Under the pieces are notes generated by a model. The model was not told the origin of the DNA and made no database searches. It saw only the letters and a list, made by a program, of their open reading frames with translations. From the NCBI GenBank assembly GCA_937928085.1, contig CALFVU010000011.1:62001-126000 (forward strand): a stretch of 64,000 nucleotides of DNA, in the 5' to 3' direction. Numbering within the stretch: the stretch's first letter is position 1; the number at the start of each line of letters is the position of its first letter. Shown piece by piece: positions 31,774 to 41,703 of the stretch. Both the position numbers and the translations under genes were made by a program. Source of the stretch: an uncultured bacterium. Lineage in GTDB: Bacteria; Spirochaetota; Leptospiria; Leptospirales; Leptonemataceae.

Positions 31774-31958
31774 AATTTTTTACCTCCAATAATCACATAA
31801 AATTTACCTATAGGATAGACTTATAAATGCTTAAGTTTGTTCAACTATTTTTTTCAAAAAAAGATGTTTTTTTTAATATTCTTAATCGACAAATGAGCTT
31901 TTATAAACAAAGCCATATCTTTTTTTAGCGTATCTATATCAAATAAATCAAGAAATGT

Positions 31959-32516
31959 TTATTTAGTAAGTTTATGTCTCAAAATTTTTAAAAATTCTTT
32001 TATTGGAGGCTTTAAAAATTTTTTGTTGTCAAGAATAAAATTCCCTTCTACTAAACCTGCGATAAAAACTAAAACCATTTGTGCTTCTTCGAAAGATATT
32101 TCTAATTCTTCTTGTAAAGCGAAAGCAAATTTTTGAATAAAATAAAAAGCAATTTTTTTTACACTTAAAGGATTCTCTTCTCGTACCAAATCAAAAAGAA
32201 GTATCGTTTGTTTTTGCACAATTGTAGGATTTTCTAATAAAGTATTTAAAAATTTTTCTACTTTTTCGTAAGGAGTGTTGCAATCTTTTAATATCTGATG
32301 GAATTCATTTTTAGAATTTTCCTGAAGCATTTTATACATTTCTAAAAATAAGTCTTTTTTCGAAGGGAAATAATAATATAGCGAACCAACAGAAACTTTT
32401 AAATGCTTTGCAATATCTCTTAACGTTACATTTCTATAACCCTGCTTGTAAAAAATATCAACACAACTTTCTAAAATAACTTTTTTATATTTATCTCGAT
32501 TAACTAACTTCGGCAT
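31959..32516 (-). CDS. TetR-family regulator (start probably ATG at 32516 rather than 32582)
   Basis: [67 protein letters not shown] is a typical TetR N-terminus. Confidence 0.85.
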   Translation of the reverse strand: MPKLVNRDKYKKVILESCVDIFYKQGYRNVTLRDIAKHLKVSVGSLYYYFPSKKDLFLEMYKMLQENSKNEFHQILKDCNTPYEKVEKFLNTLLENPTIVQKQTILLFDLVREENPLSVKKIAFYFIQKFAFALQEELEISFEEAQMVLVFIAGLVEGNFILDNKKFLKPPIKEFLKILRHKLTK

Positions 32517-33444
32517 ATAATCTTTCTCGAAAATATGAGATTGTATATTGTAAACCTTCTCCGAGTTGAACTTTTGGTTCATAATTGATAATTTTTTTTG
32601 CTAATGTAAGATCAGGTTTTCTTTGTAATGGATCATCTTCGGGCAGTGGTTTAAATACAATTTCCGATTTAGCCCCTGTTAGTTTGATCACTAAGTTTGC
32701 TAAATCTATAATTTTAAACTCTTGATCATTTCCTAAATTAATAGGACCTATATGTTGATCCTGATTCATAAAGTCAATCATTCCTTTTACTAAATCGGAA
32801 ACATAACAAAACGAACGAGTTTGGTTTCCATCCCCATACACTGTTAAGTTATGATTTTTTAAAGCTTGTACAATAAAATTCGAAACTACTCGTCCATCAT
32901 CTATTTGCATTTTTGGTCCGTATGTATTAAAAATTCTTACTACTCGAATGTTCACTTTGTGTTCTCTATAATAATCAAAACATAACGTCTCCGCCGCTCT
33001 TTTTCCTTCATCATAACATGCTCGAGGACCAATCGGATTTACATTTCCTCTATAACTCTCCGGCTGAGGATGAATGATAGGATCTCCATACACTTCCGAT
33101 GTACTGGCTTGTAATATTTTCGCTTTTGTTCTTTTTGCTAACCCAAGCATATTCATTGTTCCTAAAATAGAAGTTTTTAGTGTTTTAATTGGATTATGTT
33201 GATAATGAATTGGACTTGCCGGACAGGCTAAATTATAAATTTCGTCTACTTCTAATTTTATAGGATCTACTATATCATGTCGAATACATTCAAAATTATC
33301 ATAATCGAATAAATGTTTAATATTTTCTTTTCTACCTGTAAAAAAATTATCTAAACATATAACATAATTTCCTTGTTTTACTAACGATTCACATAAATGG
33401 GATCCAATAAATCCAGCACCACCAGTAATAAGTATTGTTTTCAT
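32500..33444 (-). CDS. UDP-glucuronate decarboxylase-like NAD-dependent epimerase/dehydratase
   Basis: [76 protein letters not shown]. Confidence 0.9.
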   Translation of the reverse strand: MKTILITGGAGFIGSHLCESLVKQGNYVICLDNFFTGRKENIKHLFDYDNFECIRHDIVDPIKLEVDEIYNLACPASPIHYQHNPIKTLKTSILGTMNMLGLAKRTKAKILQASTSEVYGDPIIHPQPESYRGNVNPIGPRACYDEGKRAAETLCFDYYREHKVNIRVVRIFNTYGPKMQIDDGRVVSNFIVQALKNHNLTVYGDGNQTRSFCYVSDLVKGMIDFMNQDQHIGPINLGNDQEFKIIDLANLVIKLTGAKSEIVFKPLPEDDPLQRKPDLTLAKKIINYEPKVQLGEGLQYTISYFRERLYAEVS

Positions 33445-33565
33445 TTATTTGCAAATTTTAAATTTAAAGATTGTTGACAACTGTTTTCTAACTGTTTATT
33501 TGATATCTGTCTATAAAATTTCTGAGATAAAATTACATAAAAAAAGAACCTGAAAGGAACCTTGT

Positions 33566-33850
33566 ATGTCTAACAAACAAGAAAAAAAATTGGTGACTAT
33601 AAAAATCAAAGATACTCAACAGCTAAAGATAATTTTAAGTATGTGGTATAGTTATTTAATAAATCAATATAATCAAAAAATTATAGAAGAATCTGATTTT
33701 AAAGAATTGATTAAAACTCCAATTTTATACAACATAGAAAAAGATGAATTAGAACTTATGTTGTACGGCACAGAAGATATGCTAAAAGAATTAAATACTT
33801 ATTTGCAAAATTTAAGTAAAGAAATAAAAAAAAAGAAAAATGAGTTATAA
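33566..33850 (+). CDS. Hypothetical protein
   Basis: ORF of 94 aa with RBS-like GAAAGGAACC upstream; overlaps the next ORF. Confidence 0.5.
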   Translation: MSNKQEKKLVTIKIKDTQQLKIILSMWYSYLINQYNQKIIEESDFKELIKTPILYNIEKDELELMLYGTEDMLKELNTYLQNLSKEIKKKKNEL

Positions 33851-34286
33851 AAATTTTTTTATAATCTTTCTAATGTTTTTTTTATCACCAATATTATCTT
33901 TACCTCCTTTTATTCCTATTGAAGAAAGAATTGAAGAATCTTCGTTAATTATTGTTGGACAAATTGAAATTATAAAGCAAAGACAGTTATTTCAAGAAAT
34001 TCAACACATAACTTTATTTATTAAACGATTTCGAATTCTAAAAAATATAACAAACGCTTATATACCCGAAGAATTTTATTTATATGTAAATATTTATCCC
34101 GAGACTTTCGAAAATAAGCTAAAATTCGTACCCGAAGAGCAAATTTATATTATTTTTTTAGAACCTCAATTAAAAGATAATGAAATCATTATCTATAGAC
34201 TTTACAAAGAAGAACCTTTTGCTTTAGAACCTTGGACTAAAGAAAAAGAAGAAAAAATTTTGAATTATTTAAAAAAATCAAATTAA
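33840..34286 (+). CDS. Hypothetical exported protein
   Basis: Signal-peptide-like N-terminus; no recognised domain. Confidence 0.55.
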   Translation: MSYKNFFIIFLMFFLSPILSLPPFIPIEERIEESSLIIVGQIEIIKQRQLFQEIQHITLFIKRFRILKNITNAYIPEEFYLYVNIYPETFENKLKFVPEEQIYIIFLEPQLKDNEIIIYRLYKEEPFALEPWTKEKEEKILNYLKKSN

Positions 34287-34714
34287 AAAGGCTTTAAAAT
34301 AGCTAACAAAACAATCACAATTAATAAAAGAGTAGGAACTTCGTTCATAATCCGAAATTGTTTTGAAGAATATGTTTTTTGATTTTCCAGCTGTTTGATA
34401 TAATATCCCGCCAAAAAATGCCAGTAAAGTAAAACTAACACAAAAAGTATTTTTATCCAAATCCATATCACATTCGAAAAATAACTCCAATTCAAAATAA
34501 GTAAATGAATCCCGAATATAGTTGTTAAGATCATGGCTGGCATCATAATGATTTTATATAATCTTCTTGCCATAATTAATAATTGATCTTTAACTTCTGT
34601 ATGCGGATTCTCCTGATGATATACATATAATCTCCAAATATAAAACATACCTGCAAACCATGCAACCATAAAAATGACATGAAATGCTTTAATCCACAAA
34701 TAAAACATTGACAA
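34283..34714 (-). CDS. hemJ: HemJ-type protoporphyrinogen oxidase
   Basis: YLWIKAFHVIFMVAWFAGMFYIWRLYVYH, RRLYKIIMMPAMILTTIFG, WIWIKILFVLVLLYWHFLAG, FRIMNEVPTLLLIVIVLLAILKPF. Confidence 0.9.
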   Translation of the reverse strand: MSMFYLWIKAFHVIFMVAWFAGMFYIWRLYVYHQENPHTEVKDQLLIMARRLYKIIMMPAMILTTIFGIHLLILNWSYFSNVIWIWIKILFVLVLLYWHFLAGYYIKQLENQKTYSSKQFRIMNEVPTLLLIVIVLLAILKPF

Positions 34715-34743
34715 TACTCCTATTTTAAAAAATCAAAAATTTA

Positions 34744-35205
34744 ATGGATAAAGACATAGAATCTTTTTTAAAAAAAAACTATATTTTAAGTTTATCTACT
34801 TGTAAAAACAATTTTTCGTATAGTGCACCCGTCTTCTATCTTTTTTTTAAGAACTCAATTTATTTTCTTTCTGATCTTAATACTAGACACTCTCAAGAGA
34901 TTTTAGAAAATCCTAATGTTTCTGCAAGTATATATAAACATACAAAAATAGTAAAAAAAATTAAAGGAATTCAATTATTAGGAATTTGCAAAATGCTTGA
35001 ATCAACTAAAAATATTTTAGAAATGCCTTTTAGTAATATTTATAATATTTATAAACAATATTTAGCTAAATTTCCAGAAGCTAAAGAAATTTCTAGTTAT
35101 CTCTGGTCAATTGAACCATATTGGATCAAACTCACCAATAACGAAATAAGATTCGGATATAAAAAAATTTGGTCAAAAGGAGAGAATCATGATTTACGTA
35201 ATTGA
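34744..35205 (+). CDS. Pyridoxamine 5'-phosphate oxidase-fold protein
   Basis: ILSLSTCKNNFSYSAPVFYLFFKNSIYFLSDLNTRHSQEILENPNVSASIY. Confidence 0.65.
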   Translation: MDKDIESFLKKNYILSLSTCKNNFSYSAPVFYLFFKNSIYFLSDLNTRHSQEILENPNVSASIYKHTKIVKKIKGIQLLGICKMLESTKNILEMPFSNIYNIYKQYLAKFPEAKEISSYLWSIEPYWIKLTNNEIRFGYKKIWSKGENHDLRN

Positions 35206-35680
35206 TGGTTTTAATTTAATATATAAATTCAAAGAATTAGAAAACTTAATGTTAGAAAATAATTTAGAAACAGCTATTGAAGGTTTAATTTCTTATCTTG
35301 CTTTACTAAAAAAAAAGTATAAAAAGTATGAATTTCATATTTTTTTTGATGGCAAAAAACAAAAAGGAGATAATACATATCAAGAAGAAGTAGAACAAAT
35401 TCATTGTTATTATAGTCATGAAATTTCTGCTGATTCTTTAATTGAGGATTTTATTAAAACAAAAAAAGCTAAAAACTATACTAACATTTGTGTTGTTTCT
35501 TCGGATAAAAAAATAATTAAGATTACAAAAAGTCTTCGTTATGTATACAAAACTTCTGAAGAATTTAGCAAAATGTATTATGATTTGATGAATACAAAAA
35601 CAACAGAAAAAGAAAAACCAGAATCGATTTCCACAAAAGAACTTAATGATTGGTTAAGAATTTTTAAGAACAGAAAGTAA
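35189..35680 (+). CDS. NYN-domain (YacP-like) putative RNase
   Basis: MIYVIDGFNLIYKFKELEN, YEFHIFFDGKKQKGD, ISADSLIEDFIKTKKAKNYTNICVVSSDKKI. Confidence 0.75.
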   Translation: MIYVIDGFNLIYKFKELENLMLENNLETAIEGLISYLALLKKKYKKYEFHIFFDGKKQKGDNTYQEEVEQIHCYYSHEISADSLIEDFIKTKKAKNYTNICVVSSDKKIIKITKSLRYVYKTSEEFSKMYYDLMNTKTTEKEKPESISTKELNDWLRIFKNRK

Positions 35681-37927
35681 TTTCTCTAAGTAAGATAAAG
35701 ATAAAATCTTATAGTTGCGTTTTTTATCTTCTAAATAAAATAAACCAATACAAGCGGGACATCCCCTTTTACATTCACATTTTTCGATTGTATGAATAGT
35801 CTCTTCTAAAATTATTTTTAAATTATTACAAATAAAATAACTGATTTCTAAGCCGCCGGGGAAATTATCATAAATATAAAGAACAGGCTTTTTGTATATA
35901 GGATCATACACAAAAGGAACACAGCGAATATCATTGATTTCTGAACAAGATAAAACAGCAGCATTGATAGAAATAGCATAACTCATAGAAAGAAGGGTTG
36001 TCCCTATATTTTCTTGACTGTCAAAAAAAGTTGGATCAAACAAAATCCAAAAGCCCTGAGTTTGCATTTCTTCTTCGGGTAGAAAAATTTCTCCCCAACC
36101 TATATTTTCTTTTGTAGTAAATTTGATTTTTTTAAAAATAGTTGGTTTTGTTATAATTCTTAAGTCTCCTTTATAAATTTGTATTTCTTTTTCGTCAAAA
36201 ATATTTTCTTCGAATAATGCCTTAATTTTTACTTCCTCTTCCGCTTCGGTATAATAATCCGTTTTTATTTTTTTAACTTTTGCAATATTTTCTTTCAATA
36301 AAAGTTCTTCTACAAAATAGGTTTCGGTTTGATGTAAATATATTGCTTGAGGGTGAAGATACAACCGAGCTGAATAATAATCCATCTCTCCTAAAACCTC
36401 TTCAGAGTCTGTTTTCGTTATATCCAAAATCACAACATTTTTTTTAGGACCTCCTCGAATACCTATCGATTTTTGTGGAAATTCTTCTCCACACCAAAAA
36501 TACTTTTCTTGTCTTTTAACTACCAAAGCTTCTTTTAAAAAATATTCTAAAATACCTTTAGAATTTGGATAATTCCCAAATGTTTCTTGATCTTCAAAAG
36601 GTTTTTCGCTAATAGAACATTTAAAATGATCCATTACAATCCAAAAATTATCAGGATTGATCCTTACGTTTTCCGGATTTTTTTCAAAAAGAAATTGAGG
36701 ATTTTTTACAATATATTGATCCATTCTATCTTGTGAAGCAACCAAAATCGACAAAGATATTTCTGCTTTTCTACCTGCTCTTCCTGATTGTTGTAAAAAA
36801 GAATGTATCGAACCGGGATATCCCACAGAAATCGAAGCTTCTAAACTTCCTATATCAATACCCAACTCTAACGCATTCGTGCTTACAACAATAGTAATTT
36901 CTTTTTCTCTTAATTTTCTCTCGATTTCTCTTCTATGTTCTGGTAAATATCCACTTCTATAAGAATCTATTTTATGTTCCAACGATGGATTTTTTTCTTT
37001 TAAATAATTTGTAAGAAGTTCTACTTCTTTTCGAGATCTACAAAAGATAATGCAAGAGATATCATTTTTTAAAAATATATCAGCTAGTTCCAAAGCTTGT
37101 AGTAATGTATCGGTTAATTTTTCAACTTTTGATGTATCGGGTTTTACATTATACAAAAAGTATACTTTTTTTTCTCTTCGCGAACTATCCTGATCAATCA
37201 CAACAAATTCTTTCTCGGTTAGTTTTTGTATCAACTCTTTAGGATTTCCAATTGTAGCTGAAGCTGAAATAATCTGAGGTTTTTTTTTATAAGCATCAGT
37301 AATCCGAAATAATCTTCTTAAGACATTTGCAAAATGACTTCCGAAAATGCCTTTATAAACATGAACTTCATCAATAATTACAAAAGATAAGTTTTCAAAT
37401 AATTGAATCCAAGAGGTATGTTTGGAAAGTATTCCCGAATGTAACATATCGGGGTTAGTTATCACAAAATCCCCTGCTTCGCGTATTTTTCTTCGTATTG
37501 TTTGACTAGTATCTCCATCATATGTATGTATGCGAAGTTTTAAACCTAGATCGTTGCCTAAATCCTTAATCCAATTTTCTTGATCTCGAGAAAGTGCTTT
37601 TGTAGGATAAATCATTAATACTCTGAGGTCGGGATTTTTGATTTTTAGATTTAAAACTGGCAATATAAAAGCCAGCGTTTTACCCGATGCTGTGGAGGTA
37701 GTTAGCAATACATTTTTTCCTTCAACAACGTTTTTATAGGCATCATATTGATGTAAATACAATTTGTGAATATTTTTTTTTTCTAAAGCGTTTATAATAC
37801 GTGGATCTAAATCTTCCGGAAAGTCTATTAAAGTTTCGTTTTTTTTAGGAACTTCATAAATATATCTGATATTTTTAGAAAAATATGGATCTAGTTTAAA
37901 AAAATCAATCACTTGTTGCAAATTCAT
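35654..37927 (-). CDS. mrfA: DEAD/DEAH helicase with C-terminal DUF1998-like Zn region (MrfA/YprA-like)
   Basis: LYLHQYDAYKNVVEGKNVLLTTSTASGKTLAFILPVLN, VIIDEVHVYKG, SASATIGNPKEL, ALELGIDIGSLEASISVGYPGSIHSFLQQSGRAGR, CECKRGCPACIGLF. Confidence 0.85.
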   Translation of the reverse strand: MNLQQVIDFFKLDPYFSKNIRYIYEVPKKNETLIDFPEDLDPRIINALEKKNIHKLYLHQYDAYKNVVEGKNVLLTTSTASGKTLAFILPVLNLKIKNPDLRVLMIYPTKALSRDQENWIKDLGNDLGLKLRIHTYDGDTSQTIRRKIREAGDFVITNPDMLHSGILSKHTSWIQLFENLSFVIIDEVHVYKGIFGSHFANVLRRLFRITDAYKKKPQIISASATIGNPKELIQKLTEKEFVVIDQDSSRREKKVYFLYNVKPDTSKVEKLTDTLLQALELADIFLKNDISCIIFCRSRKEVELLTNYLKEKNPSLEHKIDSYRSGYLPEHRREIERKLREKEITIVVSTNALELGIDIGSLEASISVGYPGSIHSFLQQSGRAGRKAEISLSILVASQDRMDQYIVKNPQFLFEKNPENVRINPDNFWIVMDHFKCSISEKPFEDQETFGNYPNSKGILEYFLKEALVVKRQEKYFWCGEEFPQKSIGIRGGPKKNVVILDITKTDSEEVLGEMDYYSARLYLHPQAIYLHQTETYFVEELLLKENIAKVKKIKTDYYTEAEEEVKIKALFEENIFDEKEIQIYKGDLRIITKPTIFKKIKFTTKENIGWGEIFLPEEEMQTQGFWILFDPTFFDSQENIGTTLLSMSYAISINAAVLSCSEINDIRCVPFVYDPIYKKPVLYIYDNFPGGLEISYFICNNLKIILEETIHTIEKCECKRGCPACIGLFYLEDKKRNYKILSLSYLEKLLSVLKNS

Positions 37928-39099
37928 ATATTAATCCACCTTAAAAGTTTTTGTTTTCTTTTTAATAATGATTGTATATTTAAATATTGATTTTTTTCTT
38001 TTTTTTTTGATACATTTTTTACCATTTCCAATAATTTATCTATATATTGGATGGCTTCCGAATAATTTTTAATTTTATGTTGCAAAATGCGAATTAAAAT
38101 TAACATTTCTTCCGGGTTATCGTTTAGTTCCAGTCTTTTTTTTAAATAATAGATGGATTTTTCCCAATGTTGTAATTTTAGATGAGATCGATATAAAATT
38201 TTAAACACCTCTAATTGTTCATTTATATCAGAAGAAGAAAATCCTTTTAATAAATTAATGGCATCCATATAAAATCCATTTCTATAAAAAAGCTTTCCTA
38301 GTTCGATTTTAGATTCCACTTTATCTTGATTTTTTACAACTTTTAAAGCTTTTAGAAATAAAAAAAATAAATGGTATATATCCCATTCGTTATGGAGCAA
38401 AATTTTATGAAAATGATCAATTTGATTGTACTTCCTCCAATCATAATATATTTGTGGCACCATTGAACCATCAATATCATTTTCTCTTTTGATTCGTAAA
38501 AGTTTAGTTTCTAAATTTTTTTGACTATAACCTCCTTCGAATTCTCTAGGTAAAAGTCTCTTCCAAAAATAGTATAAATCAAAATGATGAAATTTTTCTT
38601 CGAATTTCAAAAAATGATAATAAAATCTTGATTTTAAAATAGGAATATCAAATTTTTTTCCGTTATAGGTAGCTATATATTTAAAATTTTTTATAATTTT
38701 TCCAGAATATTCGAGTTGATGAATCTCTTTAGTTATATCTAATAACAAAACTTGCTCTAAGAAAAAATAAGAGTTTTTGTAATATCCAAATCCCATCAAA
38801 AAAGGAAGATTGGAAGAATTTAGATAATATCCAGTAGTTTCTAAATCAAAAAATAAAATTTCTTCAGGATACATTTCTATTAAACGGCCCAAAACATCTA
38901 ATATTCCGCTAAAAGGAAAAAGAGTTTCTATCTGTTCTTCTTCGACTTTGTATTGTACTTTTCTAATGTAGAGTCCTTTTTCGATTTCTTGTAATTCCCA
39001 TTTTTCTAAATAATTTTGATCAAACAATAAAAAGGGAGCATTATCTGAATTTTGATCATTGTTTAATAAGTGAGTCATAAAATCATAAATAAAATTCAA
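37924..39099 (-). CDS. mrfB: DEDD exonuclease with C-terminal TPR-like repeats (MrfB/YprB-like)
   Basis: EEILFFDLETTGYYLNSSNLPFLMGFGYY, YIATYNGKKFDIPILKSRF, LHNEWDIYHLFFL; ATGA overlap with the helicase. Confidence 0.8.
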   Translation of the reverse strand: MNFIYDFMTHLLNNDQNSDNAPFLLFDQNYLEKWELQEIEKGLYIRKVQYKVEEEQIETLFPFSGILDVLGRLIEMYPEEILFFDLETTGYYLNSSNLPFLMGFGYYKNSYFFLEQVLLLDITKEIHQLEYSGKIIKNFKYIATYNGKKFDIPILKSRFYYHFLKFEEKFHHFDLYYFWKRLLPREFEGGYSQKNLETKLLRIKRENDIDGSMVPQIYYDWRKYNQIDHFHKILLHNEWDIYHLFFLFLKALKVVKNQDKVESKIELGKLFYRNGFYMDAINLLKGFSSSDINEQLEVFKILYRSHLKLQHWEKSIYYLKKRLELNDNPEEMLILIRILQHKIKNYSEAIQYIDKLLEMVKNVSKKKEKNQYLNIQSLLKRKQKLLRWINI

Positions 39100-39763
39100 G
39101 AGCTTTTATAACTGCTTTAGAATGTTGATCCCAAACATGAACCGGTTCTTGTCCTCTTAATATTTCTAGTGTAATAGTAGGAATATTTCTTTCTAATCCA
39201 CAGTAAGTTCCTAAACTTCCGGGAGTAGGATATCCTATATCAGCTTTAGGTTCTAAAAAATTGTATTTTGACATCTCTTTTGCTAAATCGAAACAATCAC
39301 CATTATAATTGATCATTGGAAATTCGTAGGAATGAAAAGAAATTATAAATTTTGGTTGAATATTTTCAATCATAACTAAAGTTGCTTTTGATTCTGGTTC
39401 ACTCGCTGCATACGGACCTGGATAATATTTTGGATCTACAAAAGTTGGACTCCAATCTTTTGTAGGTAAATTACGATTTAAGTCTACATTATTCTGATTT
39501 GTTCTTCTAAGTTCATTGCAACCATCAGGATTTAGCTTTGGACAAATCCACAGTGTAACATTATCAGGTATTGGAATCTGATGATGCTTGATCTCCTCTA
39601 AAAATCGTTGTAAAAATAAAAAGCCTTCTGATTCATTTCCATGCACTCCAGCAATAAAAAGAATTTGTAAATTATGACTATTTTCATCTTTTGAAATTTT
39701 AAATATCTCAATAGGTTGGTTTTTTACAGAATATCCAATTATAGATTTTTTAACAATAACCAT
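39083..39763 (-). CDS. M14-family zinc carboxypeptidase (MpaA-like)
   Basis: ILFIAGVHGNESEG, CPKLNPDGCNELRRTNQNNVDLNRNLPT, FIISFHSY, ITLEILRG. Confidence 0.85.
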   Translation of the reverse strand: MVIVKKSIIGYSVKNQPIEIFKISKDENSHNLQILFIAGVHGNESEGFLFLQRFLEEIKHHQIPIPDNVTLWICPKLNPDGCNELRRTNQNNVDLNRNLPTKDWSPTFVDPKYYPGPYAASEPESKATLVMIENIQPKFIISFHSYEFPMINYNGDCFDLAKEMSKYNFLEPKADIGYPTPGSLGTYCGLERNIPTITLEILRGQEPVHVWDQHSKAVIKALEFYL

Positions 39764-39866
39764 ATTGCCAGACTTTTTTTTTAATTTAAAATAACAAACG
39801 AAAACTTATTATTCAAAATTAAAAAAAAGAATTGTAAAAAAATATACTGAAATATTTTTTGGTATT

Positions 39867-40406
39867 ATGATGAGAAAAATTAAATGGATTTTCATTATTT
39901 TTATGCTTGGGTCATTCGTAATGTGCCAGAGCGGACAAACTACACAACCTCCAGAAGAAAAAAAGGTAGAGGAAAACATAGCCAAAGAAACAAATATAAA
40001 ACTTTATGATTTAGGTAAAGATTTATCTTTTGTGTATGCTCCATATGGCAAAGGATGGGCTTATAAGGATGTAAGCATTGATAACAATGATTTTAACAAA
40101 TGGTATTCCACTAACAAAAGAGAAATACTTAAAGTTATTGATGCTATCGATGCTGGTTTTGTTTTAGAAGTAGTTGGACATACAGATGCAAGCGGACCAC
40201 AAGAAGCCGAACCAGCAACAGGCAAAAAAGGAAATTTATGGTATTCTCAAGAAAGAGCCAATAGAGTATGTGAATCTTTAATAAAAGCTGGAATTCCTAA
40301 AGATAAACTAAGATGCATCGGTGTAGGAGAAAATGAACTTATTCCAGGTATAAATCCTTTAGATCGAAAACATAGAAGAGTAACCTTCAGAGTCAATAGA
40401 AAATAA
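39867..40406 (+). CDS. loa22: Loa22-like OmpA-domain lipoprotein
   Basis: Lipobox FVMC; VLEVVGHTDASGPQEAEPATGKKGNLWYSQERANRVCESLIKAGIP...GVGENELIPGINPLDRKHRRVTFR. Confidence 0.8.
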   Translation: MMRKIKWIFIIFMLGSFVMCQSGQTTQPPEEKKVEENIAKETNIKLYDLGKDLSFVYAPYGKGWAYKDVSIDNNDFNKWYSTNKREILKVIDAIDAGFVLEVVGHTDASGPQEAEPATGKKGNLWYSQERANRVCESLIKAGIPKDKLRCIGVGENELIPGINPLDRKHRRVTFRVNRK

Positions 40407-40439
40407 TTTAATTCTGAGAGATTTTCTCTCAGAATTAAA
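40407..40439 (+). promoter_or_regulatory. Perfect 15-bp inverted repeat (hairpin) after the loa22-like gene
   Basis: TTTAATTCTGAGAGA-TTT-TCTCTCAGAATTAAA read directly; no following U tract. Confidence 0.8.
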
Positions 40440-40449
40440 AGTTAGTTAA

Positions 40450-41136
40450 AGTTCTATAAAGAATCAAGAAGTATATTTATTTACAAATTGCTATCATCCA
40501 ATAGCAAAAGAATTAGTTTACTACTTTTCTAAAAAAAACAAAAAAATAATATTAATAGGAAAACATCCCGCTTATACTACTATTGTCGAAAAAAAAATTA
40601 TAAATCGAAAATATTATAGAGTGCAAAGAAAAAATTATGTTTTATCCTTTAGTATTGATACAAGAAATTATTTACATATTAAAAAACTTTTTAAGATTAT
40701 TTTAAAAGAATGGGGCAGAGTTGATTTTATTTTCCATTTCGATACATATACTTACAATAAACCTATAGAAGATTTTCCAATTCATAATTTAAAGTTAATC
40801 TATCAATGGAATGTTTTAACGCTTTTTAATCTGATCAAAGCAGAAAAAAAATTTATCAATCAACATCCCAAATATATAACAACACAAGTTTTAAATTCAA
40901 AAAATATAGCTTATTATTTTAAAAATGATTTTCTTCGTTTTCTTAAGGATTCGATTGATATTCGCACTATATATCTACCAGAAGAATATTTTTACGTGAA
41001 AGCAAATCAGCGAGAAATCGAAAAAAAAATATTTTTAGAAAAGCAAATTGAAAAGATAGCGGTTAAAATTAAAAAAAAAAGAAAAATCTTTTTAAATTTA
41101 TTTGATCAAATTAAATTTAAACTAAACTTATACTAA
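40450..41136 (+). CDS. SDR-like Rossmann-fold protein, no canonical start codon (possible ATA start at 40456)
   Basis: In-frame open sequence upstream of the tracked GTG at 40621: IKNQEVYLFTNCYHPIAKELVYYFSKKNKKIILIGKHP..., then EWGRVDFIFHFDTYTYNKPIEDFPIHNLKLIYQWNVLTLFNLIKA, SDR-like. In-frame stop TAA at 40447-40449. Confidence 0.55.
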   Translation, partial: SSIKNQEVYLFTNCYHPIAKELVYYFSKKNKKIILIGKHPAYTTIVEKKIINRKYYRVQRKNYVLSFSIDTRNYLHIKKLFKIILKEWGRVDFIFHFDTYTYNKPIEDFPIHNLKLIYQWNVLTLFNLIKAEKKFINQHPKYITTQVLNSKNIAYYFKNDFLRFLKDSIDIRTIYLPEEYFYVKANQREIEKKIFLEKQIEKIAVKIKKKRKIFLNLFDQIKFKLNLY

Positions 41137-41142
41137 TAAAAT

Positions 41143-41703
41143 ATGAATCATCTTTATAGAAAAATCATTTTTTTAGATAGAGATGATACTCTAAATAAAG
41201 ATTACGGTTATATATCCCACCCCGAGCAAGTTGAATTATTACCGTTTGTTGTGGAAGCTTTATCTTTACTTAAGAAATTAGGTTTTGAATTTATTGTTCT
41301 TACTAATCAATCTGGAATCGGTCGAAAGTATTTCACAGAAGAAGATTTAGAAAAAGTTAACAATCGATTAAAGGATATTTTAAAAAAACATTCTATTTCT
41401 ATGCTAGATTTATTTTATTGTCCACATACTGATGAAGATAGTTGTGATTGCAGAAAACCAAAATCAGGTTTACTTTTACAAGCTTTGGAAAAATACAAAA
41501 ATATTGATCTATCAAAATCTTGGATCATAGGAGATAAATTACGAGATATATTTCCCGGAGAAGAACTTCATATAAAGGGAATACTTCTTCAAAAAAATTT
41601 TGAACTAAAACAAACAACAATTCCAAAAAATTTAGTTCATATATCAGAAAATCTACTACAAGCAGCTTTATATATAAAAAACTATGAGGAAAATTTTTTT
41701 TAA
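41143..41703 (+). CDS. gmhB: D-glycero-D-manno-heptose-1,7-bisphosphate 7-phosphatase-like HAD phosphatase
   Basis: FLDRDDTLNKDYGYISHPEQVELLP, VLTNQSGIGRKYFTEEDL, YCPHTDEDSCDCRKPKSGLL, WIIGDKLRDI. Confidence 0.88.
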   Translation: MNHLYRKIIFLDRDDTLNKDYGYISHPEQVELLPFVVEALSLLKKLGFEFIVLTNQSGIGRKYFTEEDLEKVNNRLKDILKKHSISMLDLFYCPHTDEDSCDCRKPKSGLLLQALEKYKNIDLSKSWIIGDKLRDIFPGEELHIKGILLQKNFELKQTTIPKNLVHISENLLQAALYIKNYEENFF

